A DNA stretch of 18,016 nucleotides, from positions 1-18,016 of the forward strand of contig CAZVUN010000050.1 in the NCBI GenBank assembly GCA_964629975.1, read 5' to 3'. Every line of letters begins with the position of its first letter. Positions within the stretch are counted from its first letter, which is position 1. The notes below the pieces were generated by a model. That model saw only the letters and a program-made list of their open reading frames with translations. It did not search any database and was not told where the DNA came from. Positions 6,392-12,665 of the stretch are shown one piece after another. Origin of the DNA: G020354085 sp964629975. GTDB lineage: Bacteria; Pseudomonadota; Gammaproteobacteria; Acidiferrobacterales; Sulfurifustaceae. The position numbers and the translations under genes are program-made.

Positions 6392-6690
6392 TGTACTACG
6401 TCATCACCGGGCGCGATGCCGCCGGCTCGCTCGAGCGGCGCCTCGCCGCGCGGCCGGCGCACCTCGCGCGCCTGCAACAGCTGCTCGCGCAAGGCCGCCT
6501 GCTGGTGGCCGGCCCCTGCCCGGCGGTCGACAGCAACGATCCCGGCCCGGCGGGCTTCACCGGCAGCGTGATCATTGCCGAGTTCGACTCCCTCGAAGAC
6601 GCCAATGCCTGGGCGCAGGCCGACCCGTACGTCAATGCCGGCGTTTTCATCGACGTCAGCGTGCATCCGTTTCGCAAGGTGCTGCCGTAG
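6391..6690 (+). CDS. yciI: YciI family protein
   Basis: The 99-residue protein matches the small YciI family (ferredoxin-like dimeric fold). It begins MYYVITGRDAAGSLERRL and has RPAHLARLQQLLAQGRLLVA with the conserved H24. GFTGSVIIAEFDSLEDANAW and ADPYVNAGVF follow, with the conserved D78. The His/Asp pair is the putative active site of the family; the cellular role is not established. It directly follows yciB with a one-base overlap, so it is almost certainly co-translated. This fits the neighbourhood of yci genes known from enterobacteria (yciA/yciB/yciI). The ATG is set by the overlap, and only a loose AAGG occurs about 10 bases upstream. Confidence 0.94.
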   Translation: MYYVITGRDAAGSLERRLAARPAHLARLQQLLAQGRLLVAGPCPAVDSNDPGPAGFTGSVIIAEFDSLEDANAWAQADPYVNAGVFIDVSVHPFRKVLP

Positions 6691-6696
6691 ACGCGT

Positions 6697-6712
6697 GCCG
6701 CCTGCAGGCGGC
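6697..6712. other. Perfect palindrome after yciI
   Basis: GCCGCCTGCAGGCGGC is a 16-base perfect palindrome seven bases after the yciI stop. It has no usable loop and no following T-run, so I do not call it a terminator. It could be a weak hairpin or a protein-binding site, or simply chance in GC-rich DNA. Confidence 0.3.
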
Positions 6713-6740
6713 CAACACACCCCTCTCACCTCAATTCAAC

Positions 6741-6745
6741 AAGGA
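6741..6745 (+). promoter_or_regulatory. Strong ribosome binding site of the parvulin lipoprotein gene
   Basis: AAGGA stands eight bases before the ATG at 6754, inside a locally AT-richer leader. It is one of only two textbook Shine-Dalgarno sequences in the window and fixes this start. It suggests translation independent of yciI. Confidence 0.75.
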
Positions 6746-6753
6746 AACGACTC

Positions 6754-7593
6754 ATGCCAAGTGCCCGCCTGCCCCGCCTCGCCGTGCTGCTCGCACTGCT
6801 CGCCACCGTCGGCGCCTGCGAGAAGCCCCCGGCCGTGAAGGACGACAGCAAGGTCATCGCACGCGTCAACGGCAAGGAGATCACGGAAAAGAACTACGAA
6901 AGCTTCCAGCGCGTATTCCGCCAGCAGGTCGGCCCCGGCGCAGACGAGGCGCAGGAGAAGAAGACCATCCTCGATGAGTTGATCAACCGCATGCTGCTCG
7001 CGCAGCACGCGCAAGACGCCAAGCTCGACCAGGATCCGGAGGTGTACTACGCGCTCGCGCGCGTGCGCGAGAACTTCCTGATTCAGGCGCTCATGCGCGA
7101 GACGCTCAAGACCAGCCCGATCACCGACGAGGAGATCCGCAAGCGCTTCGAACAGGAAGTGCAGCAGATCCACAAGACCGAGTACAGGGTGCAGCACATC
7201 CTGCTGTCGTCCGAGGAGGAGGCCAAGGCGCTGATCGGTGAACTCAAGACTGGCAAGAAGTTCGATGCGCTCGCCAAGGCCAAGTCGATCGACGCCGAGA
7301 CCGGCCGCCAGGGCGGCGAGCTCGGCTGGATCAATCAGGGCATGGTAGTGCCGGAGTTCTTCGGCGCCGTCATGCGCATGAAGCGCGGCGAGGTCTCGGA
7401 CACGCCGGTCAAGACCAACTACGGGTGGCACGTCATTCGCCTGGTCGACACGCGACCGCTCAAGGTCCCGAGCGTCGAGCAGTTCATGGCCGACCGCCAG
7501 GCCAAGGCCGGTCTGTACCGCCGTATCCAGGACGAGCGCCTGCAGAACCTGGTGAAGGACCTGCGCGCCAAGGCCAAGATCACCACCAACTAG
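6754..7593 (+). CDS. Parvulin-type peptidyl-prolyl isomerase lipoprotein (PpiC/PrsA-like)
   Basis: The 279-residue protein has a lipoprotein signal: hydrophobic RLAVLLALLATVGAC with C22 as the lipidation residue. Glu at +2 gives no inner-membrane retention signal, so outer-membrane anchoring in the periplasm is likely. A SurA/PpiC-type N-terminal helical module follows: VIARVNGKEITEKNYESFQR at 34-53, then ELINRMLLAQHA. A single parvulin domain spans about 143-234, with YRVQHILLSS (H148), RQGGELGWINQGMVVPEF (186-202) and NYGWHVIRLVD (H226). The C-terminal helix is Lys/Arg-rich. The domain catalyses cis-trans isomerisation of prolyl bonds during folding of secreted or outer-membrane proteins. 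The layout (helices, one parvulin domain, helix, lipid anchor) is closer to PrsA or EpsD-like lipoproteins than to SurA, which has two parvulin domains and no anchor. Specific substrates cannot be read from context. Confidence 0.9.
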   Translation: MPSARLPRLAVLLALLATVGACEKPPAVKDDSKVIARVNGKEITEKNYESFQRVFRQQVGPGADEAQEKKTILDELINRMLLAQHAQDAKLDQDPEVYYALARVRENFLIQALMRETLKTSPITDEEIRKRFEQEVQQIHKTEYRVQHILLSSEEEAKALIGELKTGKKFDALAKAKSIDAETGRQGGELGWINQGMVVPEFFGAVMRMKRGEVSDTPVKTNYGWHVIRLVDTRPLKVPSVEQFMADRQAKAGLYRRIQDERLQNLVKDLRAKAKITTN

Positions 7594-7627
7594 ACCGGTC
7601 GCGGCGCGCCGGATCGAGCGCACGCCC

Positions 7628-8659
7628 ATGGCGACGCGACTTGCGGCCGGCGCCACGTTCGCGGGGCTATTGTGCCTGGCACTGTCCGCGCCGCCCGGCA
7701 CGGCGCGCGGTCAGGACTTCCCCTTCACGCTCGATGCGCGCGCCGTTCCGCTCGCCGATGGTCTCGCCCCCGGCGCGCGCCTTGGGCGCGTGCGCTTCCT
7801 CGGCATGCTCGAGCTACCCACACTGCAGCTCGAGCACACGCGCCTGTCGCAGCTCTCGGGTCTGGCGTGGGATGACGATGACCAGATCCTGTACGCGATT
7901 TCCGACAAGGGCTGGCTGTTCCACCTGCGGCCACTGCTGCGCGGCGACCTCCTGCACGGCGTGCAGCTGCTCGCGGCGGTACCGTTGCGCGAGCCCGAAA
8001 CCAAGGCGCCGCTCAAGCGCCAGCGCGCCGACAGCGAGGGTCTCGACATCGTCAACGGCCGCAACGGCCGGCGGGGCGACGCCGAGCTGCTGGTGAGTTT
8101 TGAACGACAGCCGCGCGTCGTGCGCTACCGCCCAGACGGCAGCACCGTGCGCGAGCACCCGCCACCGGCGGCGCTGCGCGATGCGCGTGCCTACCGGGAC
8201 CGCAACAAGCAGCTCGAAGCCATATGCGTCGATGAACGCCTCGGCATCCTGGTCGCACCGGAGGTGCCGCGCAAGGATGATCGTGCCGATGCGCTGCGCA
8301 TCTCCAGTTTCCGCGGTGACGCGTGGCGCTACCCGCTCGCCGCCGGCCACCGCATCACCGCGCTCGAATGCCTCGGCAACGGCGAAGTGCTGGTGATGGA
8401 GACCGACTACGGGCGACTGCTCGCGCACTCGGCGCTGGCGCTGCGGCGTGCGCGCCTGCCCGCCGGCCCCGGCACGGACAGCGCGGCGCAGGTCGAAACA
8501 CTCATGGAGCTCGACACCGGCCGTGGTTATGCGCTCGACAACTTCGAGGGCCTGGCACGCCATCGCGGCATGCGCTTCTTCCTGGTGAGCGACAACAACG
8601 ATCTGTTCTTCCAGCGCATGCTGCTGCTGTACCTCGAGCTGCTGCCGCCGGAATCGTGA
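7628..8659 (+). CDS. Secreted esterase-like activity of phytase family protein
   Basis: The 343-residue protein has a Sec signal peptide: MATR, a hydrophobic stretch to about residue 21, and probable cleavage after the ARG at 26-28. The mature part fits the phytase-like beta-propeller family called 'esterase-like activity of phytase'. Repeated blade-type motifs are visible: LSGLAWDDDDQILYAISDKG, RADSEGLDIV, KQLEAICVDERLG and DNFEGLARHRGMRFFLVSDN. The spaced Glu/Asp residues in the EGL and EAI motifs are typical of the family. Members are periplasmic or secreted and of loosely defined hydrolase function; the substrate is not inferable here. The gene follows the isomerase gene by 34 bases, probably in the same transcript, with no clear Shine-Dalgarno site. 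Its stop is only three bases from the stop of the convergent downstream gene. Confidence 0.85.
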   Translation: MATRLAAGATFAGLLCLALSAPPGTARGQDFPFTLDARAVPLADGLAPGARLGRVRFLGMLELPTLQLEHTRLSQLSGLAWDDDDQILYAISDKGWLFHLRPLLRGDLLHGVQLLAAVPLREPETKAPLKRQRADSEGLDIVNGRNGRRGDAELLVSFERQPRVVRYRPDGSTVREHPPPAALRDARAYRDRNKQLEAICVDERLGILVAPEVPRKDDRADALRISSFRGDAWRYPLAAGHRITALECLGNGEVLVMETDYGRLLAHSALALRRARLPAGPGTDSAAQVETLMELDTGRGYALDNFEGLARHRGMRFFLVSDNNDLFFQRMLLLYLELLPPES

Positions 8660-8662
8660 GAC

Positions 8663-9304
8663 CTACGGCGCCGCCGGCCCCTCGTCCAGCCGACGCATGA
8701 GAAAGCCGCTGGTCGACACGCGCAGCTCGTAGCGTTGCGGTTCCGCCGCCGGAACGAAGGTGGCCGAACCGTACTCGGCATCGAGCAGCGGTGCGAGAAA
8801 CGCATAGCGTTGACGCAAGCTGAACAGATCGACTGGCTTGGCGACCGACAGGCGCTCGACCGTGCGCGGGCGGGTCTGTTCGTCGGCAAGCTCGGCATAG
8901 CGCCCCGCCACCCGGTCGAGCTCGTAGACGGTGTGCAACCCCAGCACATTGACCAGCGGCTTCCATTTGAGCACGTGCCCATCGATGTAGAGCGCATCGC
9001 CCGCGAGCGTGTAGAGCGCTTCGCGCCCATCGGCGAAGCGCACGCGCGCGCGGAACTGCTGCGGCCCCGTGGGCTCGGTGGAAATCACCGCGGCCACCTC
9101 CTCGTGCGTGAGCGCCCGGTAGCCCTGCAACGCGATACCCAGCGTGCCGAACAACGCGGCGAGCGCGAGCAGCAGCAGCGCCAACAGGGCGTGCGCGCCG
9201 AAGCGCAGCCAGCGGCGCCGCTTCAGCGCAAACCACGCGAGCAGCACAAACAGCAGCGCGAACAGCGCTGCGCCATAGATGACGACGGCCAGGTTATCCG
9301 GCAT
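8663..9304 (-). CDS. Conserved membrane protein of unknown function (often labelled 'cation/multidrug efflux pump')
   Basis: The 213-residue protein has two N-terminal transmembrane helices, VVIYGAALFALLFVLLAWFA and, after the basic KRRRWLRFG loop, ALLALLLLALAALFGTLGIA. A soluble beta-rich domain of about 150 residues follows, with QGYRALTHEE, HVLKWKPLVNVLGLHTVYEL, LDRVAGRYAEL and LDAEYGSATFVP. From memory it resembles a Pseudomonas family of about 200 residues, with the same LLKWK and DARYGSATF motifs, that databases often call a cation/multidrug efflux pump. Two helices plus a soluble domain cannot be a transporter by themselves, so I do not accept that name. A TTG six codons upstream is in frame; I prefer the ATG (MPDNLAVVIY). 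The gene lies downstream of the phosphatase-family gene, with a possible -10 box in the 72-base gap. Confidence 0.8.
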   Translation of the reverse strand: MPDNLAVVIYGAALFALLFVLLAWFALKRRRWLRFGAHALLALLLLALAALFGTLGIALQGYRALTHEEVAAVISTEPTGPQQFRARVRFADGREALYTLAGDALYIDGHVLKWKPLVNVLGLHTVYELDRVAGRYAELADEQTRPRTVERLSVAKPVDLFSLRQRYAFLAPLLDAEYGSATFVPAAEPQRYELRVSTSGFLMRRLDEGPAAP

Positions 9305-9340
9305 GCGGGCCCACTGCGGCAAGCGCGGTTGAGTCGGTCA

Positions 9341-9381
9341 CCGGCTAGTATAGCGATGCCCCGCCGCGCGCGCCGGCTAGT
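9341..9381 (-). promoter_or_regulatory. Possible -10 box flanked by a nine-base direct repeat
   Basis: On the minus strand TATACT (9352-9347) lies 42 bases before the ATG of the membrane protein gene. There is no recognisable -35 and no extended -10. The plus-strand sequence CCGGCTAGT occurs twice, at 9341-9349 and 9373-9381; the first copy overlaps the box and the second overlaps the stop of the upstream gene. Weak evidence for an independent promoter or operator. Confidence 0.25.
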
Positions 9382-10378
9382 CGAGCACGAACTCGGCCAC
9401 CACCGGGGCGTGATCGGACTCCGGGAACTGCACGTCGGTGCGAAACGCGCCCGACTCGTCCGGCAACGCCTCGTTGTGGATCTCGGTGCCCCGGTAATAC
9501 GCCAGCATCGCACGCGAGACGAGAATGTGATCGAGCATGGTCTTGCGCCCGAGGTGCAGCAGCGAATAGCGCGCCGGCTCCGGCACGCTCAACTCACAGG
9601 GCAGCATGATGCGGTTGCCGAGCGCCGCATTGCCGGTGTCCTCGACCAGCCCGCGTATCGCGTTGACCGGCACCTCGTCGTAGTCGGCATTGAAGTCCCC
9701 GCAGATGGCGATCATCGCCGCCTCGTCGCCATCGAAGATGCTGTCGATCAGGCGTCGCGCCTCCAGTGCCTGTCCCACGCGCTTGAGCGACGACAGAAAA
9801 TAGCCCTCGGCCCAGCCGGCGACGCTGCGCCAGCGGTAGGCCTCGGCCTGGTACTGGCCCTCGACCGGGGTCGGCAGCTTGGACTTGAGGTGCACATTGA
9901 CCACGTGCAACGAGCGGCCCGGCACAGCGATGCGCACGTGCAGCAGCGGCCGCTCCCAGCCGATCTCCTTGGCCTGCGCCTCGGCTGGCACCGCGGTGAG
10001 CTTGCGGTAGGCCGGTTTGGCCACGAGATCGTTCATCACCTGCGCGTGCGCCTCGACGGGAAAGCGGCTGAGGACGACCAGGTTGCGCTCACGGAAGAAC
10101 TTCCCCTCGGCGGTGCGCGTGCAGACGAGCGAGAACTCCGCATACGGCGTCGTGGCGAGCAGCTGCTGCAGCGCATCGAGCGTGCGCCCCCCGCCCGCGC
10201 CATCCTGGCCATGCACCTCCTGCAGGCACAGCACGTCCGCACGCAGCCGCAGCAGCTGCGGCCGCATCACGCGGATGCGCTGGGCGAGGCTCGGCCCCTT
10301 GGTGCGCGCCTGGGGATCCGCGGGGTCGGCATCGAGGTTCTCAAGGTTGAACGTCGCAATCCTTACGGTGTTCGGCAT
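9377..10378 (-). CDS. Endonuclease/exonuclease/phosphatase (EEP) family metal-dependent hydrolase
   Basis: The 333-residue protein has all core motifs of the EEP fold shared by exonuclease III, DNase I and sphingomyelinases. These are IATFNLENL (N11, with E54 in CLQEVHG as metal ligand), RNLVVLSRFP, LHVVNVHLKSK (H163), ICGDFNADYDEVP (D228, N230), KTMLDHILVSR (D283) and the final ESDHAPVVAEF (D322, H323). It has no signal peptide or membrane segment, so it probably acts in the cytoplasm. Substrate specificity cannot be read from the sequence; many relatives carry only the family name. The start ATG is fixed by an AAGGAG seven bases upstream, the best ribosome site in the window. It follows ligA after a 250-base gap, so it is probably transcribed separately from the smc-zipA-ligA run. 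Being next to ligA is weak support for a nucleic-acid role. Confidence 0.9.
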   Translation of the reverse strand: MPNTVRIATFNLENLDADPADPQARTKGPSLAQRIRVMRPQLLRLRADVLCLQEVHGQDGAGGGRTLDALQQLLATTPYAEFSLVCTRTAEGKFFRERNLVVLSRFPVEAHAQVMNDLVAKPAYRKLTAVPAEAQAKEIGWERPLLHVRIAVPGRSLHVVNVHLKSKLPTPVEGQYQAEAYRWRSVAGWAEGYFLSSLKRVGQALEARRLIDSIFDGDEAAMIAICGDFNADYDEVPVNAIRGLVEDTGNAALGNRIMLPCELSVPEPARYSLLHLGRKTMLDHILVSRAMLAYYRGTEIHNEALPDESGAFRTDVQFPESDHAPVVAEFVLD

Positions 10379-10628
10379 GACGAGGCTCCTTGGGGTTAGC
10401 GCGCGTCCGCGACACGATGCGCATCGACACGCGTACGGGCAGAAGGGTCGAACGGCCGCGCACCGCTGTCAATGACCCGGCCACGCAACACGCTCCGTCC
10501 GGCCAGCGAGCGCAGCGTCAGGTGCCACCGCTCACGCCCCCTGAGGCGCCGGCGCATGCGCGCGCACATGGCCGCTGCCCTGTCCGGCGGGGATCGCCCC
10601 TGCGGCGCACCGACACCCGCGCGAGGCG
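10379..10628. other. 250-base intergenic region between ligA and the EEP-family gene
   Basis: No convincing gene lies here. A plus-strand frame of about 80 Arg/Pro/Ala-rich codons starting at a TTG looks random. Things seen: a perfect minus-strand TTGACA -35 hexamer (10472-10467) without a good -10 at 16-18 bases; a ten-base palindrome GATGCGCATC (10416-10425) flanked by direct GACAC repeats; and GGGGATCGCCCC (10589-10600) 29 bases past the ligA stop, without a T-run. The region probably holds the promoter of the EEP-family gene, but I cannot place it firmly. Confidence 0.4.
10386..10391 (-). promoter_or_regulatory. Strong ribosome binding site of the EEP-family gene
   Basis: On the minus strand AAGGAG precedes the ATG by seven bases. 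It fixes the start of the EEP-family gene and implies efficient translation not coupled to ligA. Confidence 0.8.
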
Positions 10629-12659
10629 CTAGTCGCCGATCAGCTTGAGAAACGCCGGCTCATCGAGCAGGGTGATGCCAAGCGCGCGCGCCTTGTCGGC
10701 CTTGCTGCCCGGCTCGGCGCCGACTACGACGTAGTCGGTCTTTTTCGATACGCTCTCGCTCACCTTCGCGCCCAGCGCCTTGAGTCGCTGCTTGGCTTCG
10801 TCGCGACTCATGGATTCGAGACCGCCGGTCAGCACGAAGGTCTTGCCGGCCAGGGGTTGCGATGCGCGCGGGCGCGCGGCGACCGCCGGCCAATGCACGC
10901 CCGCCTTGCGCAGCGCCGCGATCACCTCGCGGTTGTGCTTCTGGGCGAAGAAGGCGTGAATATCGTCCGCCATCGCGGGCCCGATGCCGTGCACGGCCTC
11001 GAGCCGCTCGCGGTCGGCGTCCATCAGCGCCTCGAGCGTGCCGAACTCCTCGGCCAGCAGCTCGGCCGTGGCCTCGCCCACCTGCGGGATGCCGAGGGCG
11101 TACAGGAACCGTGCGAGCGTGGTGTGCTTGCTGCGCTCGATCTGGTCGAGCAGGTTCTGCGCGGACTTCTCGCCCATGCGCTCCAGACTGGCGAGCGTGT
11201 CGCGGTCAAGGCGATACAGGTCGGCGACCGTCTTGACCAGGCCGCGCTCGACCAGCTGCTCGACCAGCTTGTCGCCGAGCCCCTGAATGTCGAGCGCATG
11301 CCGCGAGGCGAAGTGCAGGATCGCGCCGACGCGCTGCGCCGCGCAGTACAGCCCACCCATGCAGCGGTGCGCCGCCTCGCCCTCCTCGCGCTGCACCGCG
11401 CTGCCGCACACCGGACACTTCTTCGGCATGCGCCAGACCTGGGTATGCGGCGGGCGCTTTTCCTTGATGACGGCGACGACCTCGGGGATCACGTCGCCGG
11501 CGCGGCGCACGATCACGGTGTCGCCGATGCGCACGTCCTTGCGGTGCAGCTCGTCTTCGTTGTGCAGCGTGGCGTGGGTGACCGTCACACCGCCGACGTG
11601 CACGGGCTTCAGCACCGCCACCGGCGTCACCACCCCGGTGCGTCCGACCGACGCCTGGATGTCCTCGACCACGGTGGTCTCCTCCTGCGCCGGGAACTTG
11701 TGGGCAATCGCCCAGCGCGGCTCGCGCGCGGTGTAGCCGAGCCGTTCGCGCGCCGCCAGATCGTCTACCTTGTAAACCACGCCGTCGATCTCGAACGGCA
11801 GCTTGTCGCGCTTGGCCGCGATCTCGGCGTAGTAGTGCAGGCAGCCATTGATGCCGCGCACCTTGCGAAACAGGTCAGTGACCGGAAAACCCCAGTCCCG
11901 CAGCTTTTCCACCAGCTCCGAGTAGTAGGCGGGAACGTGGCCACCGGCCACCTCGCCGATTCCCCACGGGAAGAACGCCAGCGGGCGCTGCGCGGTGATG
12001 CGCGAATCGAGCTGGCGCAGGCTGCCGGCGGCGGCATTGCGCGGATTGGCGAAGACCTTTCCGCCGTGCTTCAACTGCTCCGCATTGAGCTTCTCGAAGT
12101 CCTTCTTCGGGATCACGATCTCCCCGCGCACCTCGAGCACCTTCGGCCAGCCCGTCCCCTGAAGCCTGAGCGGCACGCTGCGAATGGTGCGCGCGTTGCG
12201 CGTCACGTCCTCGCCGGTGCTGCCATCGCCGCGCGTGCCGGCCGACACCAGCACGCCGTCCTCGTAGCGCAAGCTGATCGAGGTGCCGTCGAACTTCGGT
12301 TCGGCGGTGTAGTACACCTCCTGCGCGGTGGCCAGCCCCTTGCGCACGCGCTCGTCGAAGGCGCGTACCTCGGCCTCGTCGAAGGCGTTGCCTATCGATG
12401 TCATCGGCACCTTGTGGCGTACCGTGCCGAACTCCCGGGCCGGCGCGGCGCCGACCCGTTGAGTGGGTGAATCGGGCGTGACCAGCTCCGGATGCGCGGC
12501 CTCGAGCGCCTGTAGCTCGCGCAGCAGCCGATCGTACTGCGCGTCCGAGATCAGCGGGCTGTCGAGGACGTAGTAGCGGTAATTGTGGAAGTTGATCTCG
12601 TCACGCAGTTGCGCGGCACGCCTGGCGGCCGCGGCGGGATCGTCACGGCGCGTGCCCAT
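10629..12659 (-). CDS. ligA: NAD-dependent DNA ligase LigA
   Basis: LigA seals 3'-OH/5'-phosphate nicks in replication and repair using NAD+. The 676 residues match the usual length. All domains are present in order. The Ia NAD-binding domain has NFHNYRYYVLDSPLISDAQY at 23-42. The adenylation domain has the active-site lysine K122 in AEPKFDGTSISL, followed by TRGDG. The OB fold includes SVGRTGVVTPVAVLKPV. The zinc finger is CPVC-x14-C-x5-C (pattern C-x2-C-x14-C-x5-C). Helix-hairpin-helix repeats include IQGLGDKLVEQL and VHGIGPAMADDI. A C-terminal BRCT domain begins near LAGKTFVLTGGLESMSRDEA. The KFDGTS form of the motif differs from E. coli KLDGLA but keeps Lys, Asp and Gly. The start lies six bases after the zipA stop with no strong Shine-Dalgarno site, so it belongs to the smc-zipA-ligA run. 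Confidence 0.98.
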   Translation of the reverse strand: MGTRRDDPAAAARRAAQLRDEINFHNYRYYVLDSPLISDAQYDRLLRELQALEAAHPELVTPDSPTQRVGAAPAREFGTVRHKVPMTSIGNAFDEAEVRAFDERVRKGLATAQEVYYTAEPKFDGTSISLRYEDGVLVSAGTRGDGSTGEDVTRNARTIRSVPLRLQGTGWPKVLEVRGEIVIPKKDFEKLNAEQLKHGGKVFANPRNAAAGSLRQLDSRITAQRPLAFFPWGIGEVAGGHVPAYYSELVEKLRDWGFPVTDLFRKVRGINGCLHYYAEIAAKRDKLPFEIDGVVYKVDDLAARERLGYTAREPRWAIAHKFPAQEETTVVEDIQASVGRTGVVTPVAVLKPVHVGGVTVTHATLHNEDELHRKDVRIGDTVIVRRAGDVIPEVVAVIKEKRPPHTQVWRMPKKCPVCGSAVQREEGEAAHRCMGGLYCAAQRVGAILHFASRHALDIQGLGDKLVEQLVERGLVKTVADLYRLDRDTLASLERMGEKSAQNLLDQIERSKHTTLARFLYALGIPQVGEATAELLAEEFGTLEALMDADRERLEAVHGIGPAMADDIHAFFAQKHNREVIAALRKAGVHWPAVAARPRASQPLAGKTFVLTGGLESMSRDEAKQRLKALGAKVSESVSKKTDYVVVGAEPGSKADKARALGITLLDEPAFLKLIGD

Positions 12660-12665
12660 TGCCGC

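Noticed and set aside
6697..6712. GCCGCCTGCAGGCGGC as an intrinsic terminator after yciI
   Set aside because: Perfect palindrome without loop or T-run; kept only as an inverted-repeat feature.
9305..9322. TTG start six codons upstream of the two-helix membrane protein
   Set aside because: The ATG gives a better N-terminus just before the first membrane helix, and the TTG has no ribosome site.
10589..10600. GGGGATCGCCCC as the ligA terminator
   Set aside because: Only a four-base stem and no T-run on the minus strand.
10390..10632. 80-codon plus-strand frame in the ligA/EEP gap
   Set aside because: TTG start, no ribosome site, random-looking Arg/Pro/Ala composition, and it overlaps the stop end of ligA.
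10857..12470. 537-codon plus-strand open frame opposite ligA
   Set aside because: Antisense shadow; the minus strand encodes a complete LigA with all motifs.
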